Assembly (NCBI GenBank): GCA_963710665.1
Contig: CAVQBC010000004.1
Span: 558,001 to 622,000 of the forward strand
Source: CAVQBC01 sp963710665
GTDB lineage: Bacteria > Actinomycetota > Thermoleophilia > Solirubrobacterales > Solirubrobacteraceae
DNA: 64,000 nucleotides
Direction: 5' to 3'
Part shown: positions 8,104 through 16,076 of the stretch, piece by piece
Numbering within the stretch: position 1 is the stretch's first letter
How the letters are laid out: each line of letters opens with the position of its first letter
Position numbers and translations under genes: made by a program
Notes under the pieces: model-generated
What the model saw: the letters and a program-made list of their open reading frames with translations, nothing else
Databases searched by the model: none
What the model was told of the DNA's origin: nothing

Positions 8104-9357
8104 ATGGCCGCGACCGATCTCCGTGACTACGCGCACGGTCGCCGGCGCCTCACCGGTCGCGATCCGCTCGAGCCCCATCGCTCCGCGACGCCGCTCGAGC
8201 TGCTCTACGACCTGACGATCGTCGTCGCGATCGGCACCGCCGCCAACGAGCTGGCCCACTACGTCGCCGACGACCACGTGCTCGCCGGGGTCGCCGGCTT
8301 CGCGTTCGCGGCGTTCGCGGTGTCCTGGGCCTGGATCAACTACTCGTGGTTCGCGTCCGCCTACGACACCGACGACTGGGTCTTCCGCCTGGCCACGATG
8401 GTGCAGATGGTCGGCGTGATCGTCCTGGCGCTCGGCCTCGAGCAGATGTTCGCCTCGATCGACCACGGCGCGACGCTCGACAACGGGGTGATGGTCGCCG
8501 GGTACGTCGTGATGCGCACCTCGATGGTGTTCCTCTGGGCGCAGGCCGCGCGTCACGACCCCGCACATGCTCCCTCCGCGCGGACCTATCTGTGGACGAT
8601 CTCCGTCGCCCAGGTCGGCTGGGTCGCGCTCGTGTTCCTCGAGCTCCCGGTCACGACGACGTTCGCGCTCGTCGCGGTCCTCCTCGCGGTCGAGGTCGCC
8701 GGCCCCGTGATCGCCGAGCGCCGCTACGGCGGGACGCCGTGGAACGCGGAGCACATCGCCGAGCGCTACGGCCTGCTGGTGATCATCACGCTCGGCGAGG
8801 GGATCATCGGCACCGTCGCCGCCCTCAACGCGGTCGTGCACGGCGACGAGGGGTGGACGGTGGACGCCGCGCTCGTCGCCATCGCGGGCGTCGGGCTCAC
8901 GTTCGGCAGCTGGTGGATGTACTTCGCGATCCCGTGGGCCGTGGCGCTGCAGGTCCCCAACCGCCGGATCTTCACGTGGGGCTACGGCCACATCTTCATC
9001 TTCGCGGGGCTCGCCGCGATCGGCGCGGGCCTCCACGTCGCGGCCCTGTTCCTCGAGCACGAGACGGAGATCGGCCCGGTCGCCACCGTGCTGAGCGTCG
9101 CGCTCCCGCTCGCCCTCTACGTCGGCGCGTTGTACGCGGTGTACTCGGCGTGCATGCGCGAGGCCGACCCGTTCCACCTCTGGCTGCTGGCCGGCACCGC
9201 CGCCGTCCTGCTCACGGCGGTCGTCCTCGCCACCGCCGGCGTCGGCATGCCGGTGTGCCTCATCGTCCTCATGTTCGCGCCCGCGGTGACGGTCGTGGGG
9301 TACGAGACCATCGGGCACCGGCACGTCGCCGCCGCGCTGCAGCGCATCCAGGGGTGA
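8104..9357 (+). CDS. Low temperature requirement A (LtrA) family membrane protein
   Basis: A 417-residue polytopic membrane protein. It opens with the LtrA hallmark, an Arg/Glu/Leu-rich cytosolic lead ending TPLELLYDLTIVVAIG, followed by about ten hydrophobic segments and the conserved loop HIAERYGLLVIITLGEGIIG. The family was named from Listeria monocytogenes low-temperature growth; its biochemical activity is not established. It follows the MetE-like gene by 9 bp but has its own probable leaderless promoter, so it may be transcribed alone as well. After it comes a degraded transporter fragment. Confidence 0.88.
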   Translation: MAATDLRDYAHGRRRLTGRDPLEPHRSATPLELLYDLTIVVAIGTAANELAHYVADDHVLAGVAGFAFAAFAVSWAWINYSWFASAYDTDDWVFRLATMVQMVGVIVLALGLEQMFASIDHGATLDNGVMVAGYVVMRTSMVFLWAQAARHDPAHAPSARTYLWTISVAQVGWVALVFLELPVTTTFALVAVLLAVEVAGPVIAERRYGGTPWNAEHIAERYGLLVIITLGEGIIGTVAALNAVVHGDEGWTVDAALVAIAGVGLTFGSWWMYFAIPWAVALQVPNRRIFTWGYGHIFIFAGLAAIGAGLHVAALFLEHETEIGPVATVLSVALPLALYVGALYAVYSACMREADPFHLWLLAGTAAVLLTAVVLATAGVGMPVCLIVLMFAPAVTVVGYETIGHRHVAAALQRIQG

Positions 9358-9367
9358 GCGTGCCCGG

Positions 9368-9545
9368 ATGGCGCCCTCCGAGCCGCGGCTGCTCGCGACG
9401 TACGGGGTCTTCGCGGCCGGGTACCCGATGCGCCCGCTGGGGGCGATGTTCTTCGGCAACCTCGGCGACGCACGCGGGCGCAAGACGGCGCTCACCTACT
9501 CGGCGGTGCTTGGTCCTGAGCATCGTGCAGGGCTTCTCGGTGAGG
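9368..9545 (+). pseudogene. Remnant of an MFS metabolite:H+ symporter
   Basis: About 45 residues match the early part of MHS-type major facilitator transporters: YGVFAAGYPMRPLGAMFFG, then a GDARGRK loop (the family's G-D-x-x-G-R-K motif). After SAVL the frame shifts by +1 near 9505-9515, where LSIVQGFSV continues as the family would (usually followed by GGEY). Both the N-terminus and the remaining ten or so membrane segments are missing. This is a decayed gene, perhaps a former aromatic acid transporter given the neighbourhood. Confidence 0.65.
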
Positions 9546-10052
9546 GAGGACGTGTCCGCGATGCCGATCCAGTGGACCCTGCGCCACGAGGGCCGTGGAA
9601 TCACCCAGCTTCCGGGAACCCGATCGGCCTGAGACCCTGGGAGCGACGCGTGGTGCCGGCCCGGCTCCCCGAGACCGATCGCGGCGACGTCGGCCGAGCG
9701 GCGCCGCACCCGAGGTGGTGTCCTGGATTGGGGTCGCTATGCGACCCCGCGGCAGGACGGTAGCGCCGAGGCGCCAACCGCGCCGGGTAGCCGCCTACCC
9801 GGACTCGAGCAGCAGGGTGTCGAGCCCGCGCGGCCGCCGTCCGCGCGGACCGGCATGGCGTGCGAGGCTCAGCCGAGTTGTGCGTCCACCTCAGCTGCCC
9901 TCGCCGGATCGAGGCGCCTCCAGGCGTGGCGGCAGCCGGAGGCGTAGGGGCATCCCGGACGGAGTCGCGTAGGTCACCGGCCCCGTGCGCATGCTCGGAT
10001 GGTCGCCGCTGCGCGGCCTCGTCCGACGCGCGCCGACGCCGCCGCACCGGCC
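9546..10052. other. Gene-free scar region
   Basis: About 500 bp without a convincing gene on either strand; the open frames here lack recognisable features. It holds the first copy of a 39-bp direct repeat (9794-9832) whose second copy is the end of the DapB-like gene. No tRNA, integrase or terminal inverted repeats were seen. It looks like debris from a deletion or insertion event. Confidence 0.5.
9794..9832. repeat. 39-bp direct repeat, copy 1
   Basis: Identical over 39 bp to 10053-10091; starts are 259 bp apart. Copy 2 is the last codons and stop of the DapB-like gene, so copy 1 is an orphan duplicate of that gene's 3' end. Confidence 0.9.
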
Positions 10053-10091
10053 CCTACCCGGACTCGAGCAGCAGGGTGTCGAGCCCGCGCG
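10053..10091. repeat. 39-bp direct repeat, copy 2 (3' end of the DapB-like gene)
   Basis: Perfect match to 9794-9832. A duplicated gene 3' end is the kind of footprint left by site-specific integration into a gene end or by a small tandem duplication; no integrase is present. Confidence 0.9.
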
Positions 10092-10869
10092 TGACCCCGA
10101 TCCTCCCGGGCACCCGCCGCACCGCGAGCAGCGTCCCCTCGACGTAGAGGTCGGGGCTCGCGCCGGCGTCGTGGCGGATCGTCAGGCGCTCGTCGGGCCG
10201 GCCGAAGACGACCTCGGTGGACACGACGAAGCTCGGTAGGCGCACGGAGTGCACGCGGGCGCCGGCCACGTCGGCGCCGCGCGCCTCCCGCGGCCCGTGC
10301 AGCTCATCGATCGGGTACCCGAGCTCCGGGCGGTGGACCTGCCCCAGGCGCTCGGCGAGCTCGCGGGCGGTCCCCGAGGGGACGTCGGGCTTGGCCGCGC
10401 CCGCGTAGTCGATGACCTCCCACTGCGGCAGGTGACGCGCCGCCAGCAGCGCCGCCGCCTGGCACATCGCGGCGGTGAACGAGAAGTTCCCCGACGCGAC
10501 CACGCCGACGGAGCGCTCGCGCGCCGCCGCGTCGATCTCGGCGAAGTCCGAGGCGGTCAGCCCGGAGCTGCCGACGACCACCCCCACCCCGGCCCCGACC
10601 GCCGCCAGCACGTTGCCCTTGACCGCCGTCGCCGAGGTGAAGTCGACGAGGACGTCGACGCCCTCGAGCGCCTCGCCGACGCTCCCGAAGACCGGGACGC
10701 CCAGCGCGTCGCCGCCGAGCGCCTCGCCGAGGTCGCGGCCCGCCGCCGACCGGCTGACCGCGGAGGCGAGCACGAGGTCGGGGGCGTCGAGCACGCCCGC
10801 CACGAGCGCCCGCCCGGTCCAGCCGGTGGCACCGGCGATGCAGACCGACAGCTGCTGCCCCTCCGCCAT
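10054..10869 (-). CDS. DapB-like dihydrodipicolinate reductase family protein lacking the catalytic histidines
   Basis: A 271-residue protein with the dihydrodipicolinate reductase layout: N-terminal Rossmann motif GATGWTG (13-19), central SGNFSFTAAMCQ, and a C-terminal domain with KPDVPSGTA. In true DapB the sequence before the conserved Lys is a His-His motif; here the aligned residues are Ala156 and Gly157, while Lys160 and PSGTA are kept. The fold and NAD(P)H binding are therefore clear but the lysine-pathway reaction is doubtful. It is not next to dapA or other lysine genes. It may reduce another cyclic imine or act on a different substrate. Confidence 0.75.
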   Translation of the reverse strand: MAEGQQLSVCIAGATGWTGRALVAGVLDAPDLVLASAVSRSAAGRDLGEALGGDALGVPVFGSVGEALEGVDVLVDFTSATAVKGNVLAAVGAGVGVVVGSSGLTASDFAEIDAAARERSVGVVASGNFSFTAAMCQAAALLAARHLPQWEVIDYAGAAKPDVPSGTARELAERLGQVHRPELGYPIDELHGPREARGADVAGARVHSVRLPSFVVSTEVVFGRPDERLTIRHDAGASPDLYVEGTLLAVRRVPGRIGVTRGLDTLLLESG

Positions 10870-10938
10870 GGTCGCGCGACATCATCGCCGAAGCGCACGG
10901 GGTGGAGCCCGGCGCCCGCGTCCGGCACGATGCCGCCC

Positions 10939-11133
10939 ATGGACTCCCTCCGCGAAGGCCAGAAGATCTGGGTCGAGCAGGCCGACGGCTCGCAGCGCGC
11001 GGGCATCTTCGTCGGCGAGGCCGAAGGCACGTGGTTCGGCGGCACCCCGGGCGCGTACGTCGTCTACCCCGACACTCGCTCGGGCGAGGAGGTGGCGATC
11101 ATGCGGGTCGTCCCCCGCGACGACGACGGGTAG
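10939..11133 (+). CDS. Small conserved-looking hypothetical protein
   Basis: A 64-residue soluble protein with no recognised family. It has a compact beta-rich pattern (EGQKIWVEQADGSQRAGIFV, then GTWFGGTPGAYVVYPDT and a final EVAIMRVVPRD), resembling a small SH3-like barrel, acidic at the C-terminus. An alternative ATG lies nine bases upstream at 10930. It diverges from the DapB-like gene and converges on the SnoaL-like remnant. No function can be assigned. Confidence 0.5.
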   Translation: MDSLREGQKIWVEQADGSQRAGIFVGEAEGTWFGGTPGAYVVYPDTRSGEEVAIMRVVPRDDDG

Positions 11134-11136
11134 GCG

Positions 11137-11365
11137 CTACGCCGGCGCGGGCACCGCGCCGATCTGCACCAGGAGCCCCAGCATGTCGGCCTGCGAGAAG
11201 CGCTCGGCCGTCCGGTCGCCCTCGAAGCGCAGGATCGTGATCCCCGGCAGGGCGGGTATCCCGGCCGGTCGCCGGGATGCCCATGAACCCCGCCACATGG
11301 CGGCCGGTCATCGTGAAGCGGATCGTGCACGCGTCGCCGTCCCACAGGACCTCGATCGAGGTCAC
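11137..11365 (-). pseudogene. Truncated, frameshifted SnoaL-like polyketide cyclase/ester cyclase remnant
   Basis: The C-terminal half of a SnoaL-like (NTF2-fold) protein: IRFTMTGRHVAGFMGIPATG followed by ITILRFEGDRTAERFSQADM and LGLLVQIGAVPAPA, the usual family ending. Between the two parts one extra base shifts the frame (GRDTRPAG to ITILRF, near 11246-11252). The first half of the roughly 130-residue family is absent because the upstream sequence is the end of the substrate-binding protein gene. So it is a broken copy even if the extra base is an error. An intact paralogue lies at 24634-25044. Confidence 0.7.
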
Positions 11366-11375
11366 CGGCGTTCCG

Positions 11376-12350
11376 TTACTCGTAGACCATCTCGTTCACG
11401 TCAGGCGCCTCCTTGATGATCCCGTAGCGCTGCGTGTACTGGGCCGCCTCCTGCAGCTGCTCGCGGTCGAGCTTCGAGCTCCACACGGGCAGCCGGATCT
11501 TGTCCGCGACCTCCGGCGGGATCTTGGTGAAGGTCGGGATGAGCTTGCGGACCTCGCCGGGGTTGGCCTGCGCGTAGTCGACCGAGCGGTCCATGGCGCG
11601 CTTGAAGCGCTCCGTCACCTCCGGGTTCTTGGAGATGAACTCCTCGCTCGCCTCGTAGGCGCCGTTGACGAAGTTCGGCGCGATCGTGACGAGCGGCGCG
11701 TCGACCTGGCGGCCGCCGTCCTCGAGCACCTGCGTGAGGAACGGCTCGGGGGCCCAGATCGCGTCGACGCGGTCGCTCTCGAGCGCGGCCGGCATCTCCG
11801 GGAACGGGACCTCGAGCAGCTTGATGCGCTCCGGGTCCACGCCCTGCTTCTCGAGCGAGGCCTTGATGACCACCTCGCCGACCCCTCTGAGGCCGTTGAC
11901 CGCGATCGTCTTGCCCACGAGGTCGTCGGGCCCGCGGATCTTGCTCTCGGGCTTGACGAGCAGCACCGTCCACTCCTTCGAGGCGGTCTTGGCGCCGATG
12001 TCGCTGGCGGAGACGATCGTGATCGGCAGCCCCTTGGAACGCGCGACGATCGACGGGATGTAGCCCGCGAAGATGAAGCCGTAGGAGCCCGACAGCGCGC
12101 CGGTGATCAGCTCGTTGCCGCTCTGGGCCACCTCGGGCTTGACCTCGATGCCCTCCTCGCGGAAGAAGCCCTTCTTCGCGCCCAGGTACAGCGGCGCGGC
12201 GTTGGAGATCGGCAGCGTCCCGACCGTGACGGTGGTCGGCTTGCCCTCCCCGCCGCCGCTCGTGCTCTCCTCCGACCCGCCGCCGCAGCCCGCCGCCAGC
12301 GCGAGCACCGCAGCGACCCCCAGCGACAGCCACGCCCTGCGCCTGACCAT
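11376..12350 (-). CDS. ABC transporter substrate-binding lipoprotein (NMT1/SsuA-like)
   Basis: A 324-residue exported binding protein. The N-terminus is a lipoprotein signal: Arg-rich start, hydrophobic core, then LALAAGCGGG with the lipobox Cys. The mature part shows the SsuA/TauA/NMT1 pattern: LPISNAAPLYLGAKKGFF, IRGPDDLVGKTIAVNG and AIWAPEPFL. These proteins deliver sulfonates, thiamine precursors or aromatic acids to an ABC importer. It diverges from the importer operon starting at 12487 and is paralogous to that operon's own binding protein, so one permease pair may be served by two binding proteins. Start at 12350 follows a strong GGAGGAGG ribosome site. Confidence 0.9.
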   Translation of the reverse strand: MVRRRAWLSLGVAAVLALAAGCGGGSEESTSGGGEGKPTTVTVGTLPISNAAPLYLGAKKGFFREEGIEVKPEVAQSGNELITGALSGSYGFIFAGYIPSIVARSKGLPITIVSASDIGAKTASKEWTVLLVKPESKIRGPDDLVGKTIAVNGLRGVGEVVIKASLEKQGVDPERIKLLEVPFPEMPAALESDRVDAIWAPEPFLTQVLEDGGRQVDAPLVTIAPNFVNGAYEASEEFISKNPEVTERFKRAMDRSVDYAQANPGEVRKLIPTFTKIPPEVADKIRLPVWSSKLDREQLQEAAQYTQRYGIIKEAPDVNEMVYE

Positions 12351-12365
12351 GCCCCCTCCTCCCTC

Positions 12366-12384
12366 GGTGGTGCCTCGAACCACC
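12366..12384. promoter_or_regulatory. Inverted repeat in the leader of the divergent binding-protein gene
   Basis: GGTGGT-N7-ACCACC, a perfect 6-bp dyad, 16-34 bases upstream of the minus-strand ATG at 12350. It could be an operator or an mRNA hairpin just ahead of the ribosome site. Confidence 0.4.
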
Positions 12385-12411
12385 AGTCCCCGGCTCCAAC
12401 TGGCCGTAATC

Positions 12412-12427
12412 CAAAACAGATCTTTTG
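12412..12427. promoter_or_regulatory. Candidate FCD-regulator operator
   Basis: CAAAA-N6-TTTTG, a perfect dyad in the only AT-rich island between the two divergent binding-protein genes. Its length and composition resemble the 16-bp element at 6114-6129 between the decarboxylase operon and the other FCD regulator. Binding by the regulator at 17303-18031 is inference. Confidence 0.4.
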
Positions 12428-12432
12428 TCCCA

Positions 12433-12462
12433 TTGCCCCGCTGGGTATACGGGCCGTACGGT
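12433..12462 (+). promoter_or_regulatory. Probable promoter of the importer-pca operon
   Basis: TTGCCC (12433-12438), 18 bp, TACGGT (12457-12462). The -10 is identical to that of the benzoylformate decarboxylase operon. A GGGAGGAG ribosome site follows at about 12471, before the GTG at 12487. The -35 begins six bases after the dyad at 12412-12427. Confidence 0.45.
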
Positions 12463-12486
12463 TCAGCCGAGGGAGGAGCGGGAGAC

Positions 12487-13479
12487 GTGCGGGAGATCAT
12501 GGCCGGTTGGGGACGTCGCGTGCCGGGCCTCGCGGCGCTCGGGTGCGCGCTCGCGCTCGCCGCCTGCGGAGGGGGCGACGACGGCGGTGGCGGCGGCGAG
12601 GCGGGCAAGCCCGCCACGCTGAAGGTCGGGGTGATCCCGATCGCCGACGTGGCGCCGCTCTACGTCGGCATCGACCAGGGGTTCTTCAAGGCGGAGAAGC
12701 TCACCATCCAGCCCCAGCTCGCCGAGGGCGGCGCGGCGATCGTGCCCGCCGTCGTCTCCGGCGACAACCAGATCGGGTTCTCGAACACCACGTCGCTGAT
12801 CATCGCCGCGAGCAAGAAGCTGCCGGTGCAGATCATCAGCCAGGGGGTGCTCGGGGGGAAGGGCGCCGACGACGCGTTCGACGCGCTGCTCGTCTCCAAG
12901 GGCTCGAAGATCCGCGGCCCCGAGGACCTCGAGGGCAAGACGATCGCGGTCAACACGCTCAACAACGTGGGGCCGCTGACCATCAACCGGTCGCTCGAGA
13001 AGGAGGGGGTGGACTACCGCAGCGTCAAGTACGTCGAGGTGCCGTTCCCCGACATGAACGCCGCGCTGGAGAGCGGGCGGGTCGACGCGGCGTGGGTGGT
13101 CGAGCCGTTCGTCTCGCAGGGCCGGGGGTCCGGCGCCAAGGCGCTGCTCAACCCCTTCGAGGAGACCGCCCCCAACCTGACCGTGGCCACGTACTTCGCC
13201 TCCAAGCAGTACATCGAGCAGAACCGCGACGTCGTGGACCGCTTCAAGCGCGCGATGGACAAGTCGCTCGAGTACAGCGCGAGCAACCCGGACGCGGTGC
13301 GCAAGGCCGTCCTCGGCTACACGAAGATCCCGCCGAAGGCGGCGGAGTCCATGCAGCTGCCGCAGTGGCAGGCCGACCTCAACGAGCCGACCATCGAGCA
13401 GACCGCCGACCTCGCGAAGAAGTACGGCTTCGTCGAGCAGGCGCCGCCGCTGGACGAGCTGATCCTGCGCCAGGGATGA
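12487..13479 (+). CDS. ABC transporter substrate-binding lipoprotein (SsuA/NMT1-like), importer operon
   Basis: About 330 residues, starting at a GTG that follows a GGAGGAG site; an ATG at 12499 is an in-frame alternative. A lipoprotein signal (GLAALGCALALAACGGG) leads into the mature domain with VIPIADVAPLYVGIDQGFF, IRGPEDLEGKTIAVN and AAWVVEPFVS, as in the SsuA/TauA family. It is the first gene of a 14-gene probable operon encoding both permeases, the ATPase and the protocatechuate pathway, so the ligand is likely an aromatic acid entering that pathway. The ligand itself cannot be read from the sequence. Confidence 0.9.
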   Translation: MREIMAGWGRRVPGLAALGCALALAACGGGDDGGGGGEAGKPATLKVGVIPIADVAPLYVGIDQGFFKAEKLTIQPQLAEGGAAIVPAVVSGDNQIGFSNTTSLIIAASKKLPVQIISQGVLGGKGADDAFDALLVSKGSKIRGPEDLEGKTIAVNTLNNVGPLTINRSLEKEGVDYRSVKYVEVPFPDMNAALESGRVDAAWVVEPFVSQGRGSGAKALLNPFEETAPNLTVATYFASKQYIEQNRDVVDRFKRAMDKSLEYSASNPDAVRKAVLGYTKIPPKAAESMQLPQWQADLNEPTIEQTADLAKKYGFVEQAPPLDELILRQG

Positions 13480-13487
13480 CGGCGTAG

Positions 13488-14309
13488 ATGGCCACGATCG
13501 CCCAGCGCGCGGCGCCGCGCGGCGCGCGGCTCGCGCTGCCGAACTGGCTGGCCCCGTGGGTCGGCGTGCTCGCCGTGCTGGCGCTCTTCGAGCTCGTCTC
13601 GCGCACCGAGCTGATCTCGAGCGAGTACTTCCCGCCGGTGAGCGACATGTTCGCCGCGCTCGGGGGCCTCGTGGTCACGGGCGGCTTCTGGACCGCGGTC
13701 GGCCAGACGCTGCAGGGCTGGGCGCTCGGGCTCGGCATCGCGATGCTGATCGCCGTCCCGGCCGGCATCCTCATCGGCTCCGGGCGGCTGCTGTACCGGT
13801 CGCTGCGCGCGGTGATCGAGTTCCTGCGCCCGATCCCGTCCGTGGCGCTGATCCCGCTCGCGGTGCTCGTCTACGGCAGCGGGCTCGAGAGCAAGGTGTT
13901 CCTGGCCGCGTTCGCCGCAACGTGGCCGCTGCTGATGCAGACGCTCTACGGCGTGCAGGACGTCGACCCGATCGCGACCGACACCGCCCGCTCGTTCGGC
14001 TTCGGCCGCGGCGCCCGGCTGCGCCGCGTGACGCTGCCGAGCGCCGTGCCCTACATCGCCACCGGCGTGCGGATCTCCTCGGCGGTGGCGCTCATCCTGG
14101 TGGTGACCGCCGAGCTCGTCATCGGCGCCCCCGGTCTCGGCCGCGAGATCAACGTCGCGCGCCAGGGCGGGGCGGTGGACGACATGTACGGGCTGATCAT
14201 CGCGACCGGCCTGCTCGGGTGGGCGCTCAACGCGCTGTTCACCCGCGTCGAGCGGCGCGTGCTGCACTGGCACCCGTCGCACCGGCCCGGCGAGGAGGTC
14301 GGCGCATGA
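13488..14309 (+). CDS. ABC transporter permease (SsuC/TauC-like), first subunit
   Basis: A 273-residue inner-membrane permease with about six membrane segments. The cytoplasmic EAA loop that contacts the ATPase is visible as TARSFGFGRGARLRRVTLPS, and the FLRPIPSVALIPLAVLVYG stretch is typical of nitrate/sulfonate/taurine-type permeases. It starts 8 bp after the binding-protein gene and overlaps the next permease gene by four bases (ATGA). It should pair with that second permease as a heterodimeric channel. Confidence 0.9.
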   Translation: MATIAQRAAPRGARLALPNWLAPWVGVLAVLALFELVSRTELISSEYFPPVSDMFAALGGLVVTGGFWTAVGQTLQGWALGLGIAMLIAVPAGILIGSGRLLYRSLRAVIEFLRPIPSVALIPLAVLVYGSGLESKVFLAAFAATWPLLMQTLYGVQDVDPIATDTARSFGFGRGARLRRVTLPSAVPYIATGVRISSAVALILVVTAELVIGAPGLGREINVARQGGAVDDMYGLIIATGLLGWALNALFTRVERRVLHWHPSHRPGEEVGA

Positions 14310-15082
14310 GGCGCGAGCGCCTGCTCGGCGGCGCGCTGGAGATCGCCGTCCCGATCCTGCTGCTGGTCCTGTGGGGCGTGTGGTCCAGCGCCAGCGATAC
14401 GTATTACTTCCCGCCGCTGACCGACATCCTGACCACGTTCCGGGAGACGTGGCTGTTCGACCGCTTCGGCTCGGACGTCGTCCCGAGCCTCGTCCGGCTC
14501 GGGCTGGGCTTCGGGCTCGCCTGCGTGGCGGGGGTGGTGCTCGGGATGGCGCTCGGCCTCCACCCCACGCTGCGGCGCCTCACCGACCCGGTGGTCCAGT
14601 TCCTGCGCTCGATCCCGCCGCCCGCGCTGCTGCCGTTCGGCATCCTCGTCATGGGCGTCGGGAACTCGATGAAGGTCTTCATCATCGCCTTCGTCTGCGT
14701 CTGGCCCGTGCTGCTGAACACCATCGACGGGGTCGCGGGGGTCGACCCGACGCTGCGCGAGACCTCGCGCGTCTACGGGGTGACCTCGCGCGACCGCCTG
14801 TTCCACGTGATGCTGCCGGCGGCCACGCCGCAGGTCTTCGCGGGGATGCGCACCAGCCTGTCGCTCGCGCTGATCCTGATGGTGATCTCCGAGATGGTGG
14901 CGAGCACCAACGGGATCGGCTACTTCGTCCTGCAGTCCCAGCGCACGTTCGCGATCCCCGAGATGTGGTCGGGCATCCTGCTGCTGGGCATCCTCGGCTA
15001 CGTCCTCAACGCCGGCTTCGTCCTGATCGAGCGGCGCGTCCTGCGCTGGCACCGCGGCGCTCGCGCCAGCAGCCTGAGCTGA
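14306..15082 (+). CDS. ABC transporter permease (SsuC/TauC-like), second subunit
   Basis: A 258-residue permease with about six membrane helices, FLRSIPPPALLPFGILVMG and the EAA-type loop TSRVYGVTSRDRLFHVMLPA. Having two different permeases rather than a homodimer is less common in this ABC class. Its start overlaps the stop of the preceding permease gene, with GAGGAGG before it. A 178-bp gap bracketed by a 10-bp inverted repeat separates it from the ATPase gene. Confidence 0.9.
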   Translation: MRRERLLGGALEIAVPILLLVLWGVWSSASDTYYFPPLTDILTTFRETWLFDRFGSDVVPSLVRLGLGFGLACVAGVVLGMALGLHPTLRRLTDPVVQFLRSIPPPALLPFGILVMGVGNSMKVFIIAFVCVWPVLLNTIDGVAGVDPTLRETSRVYGVTSRDRLFHVMLPAATPQVFAGMRTSLSLALILMVISEMVASTNGIGYFVLQSQRTFAIPEMWSGILLLGILGYVLNAGFVLIERRVLRWHRGARASSLS

Positions 15083-15260
15083 TGGTCGATCCCTCGACCC
15101 CACGATCGCCTGGCGGCGCCCCGCGGCGCCGGATCGCCACCCGCCCGAGGGGCCCGTGGCAGCCAGCACTGTTCCCCTCGTGCGGGCGGCGCCCGGCATC
15201 CACGGGGCATCCACCAGTCGACCGCGCGGCCGAAGAATCGACCATCCTCGAAAGGAAGCG

Positions 15261-16073
15261 ATGCTGCACGTCGAGCACCTGAAGAAGACCTACGGCGAGG
15301 GAGTGCGCGCGGTCGAGGCGATCGGCGACGTCTCGCTCGAGATCCGCGAGAACGAGCTCGTGTGCATCGTCGGCCCGTCGGGCTGCGGCAAGACGACGCT
15401 GCTGAAGTGCATGTCGGGCCTGCTCCCGCCGACGTCCGGCGAGGTGCGCCTCGGCGACGAGCGGGTCAGCGGCCCGCCGGAGCGCATGGCCCTCGTCTTC
15501 CAGGAGTACAGCCGCTCGCTGTACCCGTGGATGACCGTGCGCCAGAACGTCGCGTTCCCGCTCAAGCGCAAGCGGCTCGGCAAGGACGAGGCGCGGCGGC
15601 TCGTCGAGGAGGCGGTCGGCTCGGTCGGCCTCAGCGGCGCGCTCGACCGCTATCCGTGGCAGCTCTCGGGCGGGATGCAGCAGCGCGTCGCGATCGCGCG
15701 GGCGCTCGCCTATCAGCCGGACATCCTGCTGATGGACGAGCCGTTCGCGTCCGTCGACGCGCAGACCCGCGCCGACCTCGAGGACCTCGTGCTCGAGGTA
15801 CGGCGGCGCTACGGCGTGACGATCGTCTTCGTCACCCACGACATCGACGAGTCCGTCTACCTGTCCGACCGCATCATGGTCCTCACGCCCTCGCCCACGG
15901 AGGTGCAGGAGGTCCTCACCGTGGACCTCCCCCAGCCCCGCGACCAGGTCGCGACCAAGGAGCTCCCGGAGTTCGCGCACCTGCGCGGGCACGTCTGGCG
16001 CTCGATCAAGCGCCGCCAGGCGGACGAGGACGCCGGCGGCGCGGCGGCCTCGCACGTGGCGTCCGCCGGCTGA
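15261..16073 (+). CDS. ABC transporter ATP-binding protein (SsuB/TauB-like)
   Basis: A 270-residue cytoplasmic ATPase. Walker A is GPSGCGKTT, the signature is LSGGMQQR, Walker B is ILLMDEPFASVD, and the switch His is in FVTHDIDESVYLSDR. The Q-loop is FQEYSRSLYPWMTV, characteristic of the nitrate/sulfonate/taurine subclass. It energises the two permeases upstream. The ATG at 15261 follows AAAGGAAG; a longer frame upstream lacks homology and is rejected. Confidence 0.93.
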   Translation: MLHVEHLKKTYGEGVRAVEAIGDVSLEIRENELVCIVGPSGCGKTTLLKCMSGLLPPTSGEVRLGDERVSGPPERMALVFQEYSRSLYPWMTVRQNVAFPLKRKRLGKDEARRLVEEAVGSVGLSGALDRYPWQLSGGMQQRVAIARALAYQPDILLMDEPFASVDAQTRADLEDLVLEVRRRYGVTIVFVTHDIDESVYLSDRIMVLTPSPTEVQEVLTVDLPQPRDQVATKELPEFAHLRGHVWRSIKRRQADEDAGGAAASHVASAG

Positions 16074-16076
16074 GCC

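Noticed and set aside
9546..10052. Genes in the scar region
   Set aside because: Frames are short, overlapping, Arg/Pro-rich and without recognisable motifs or ribosome sites.
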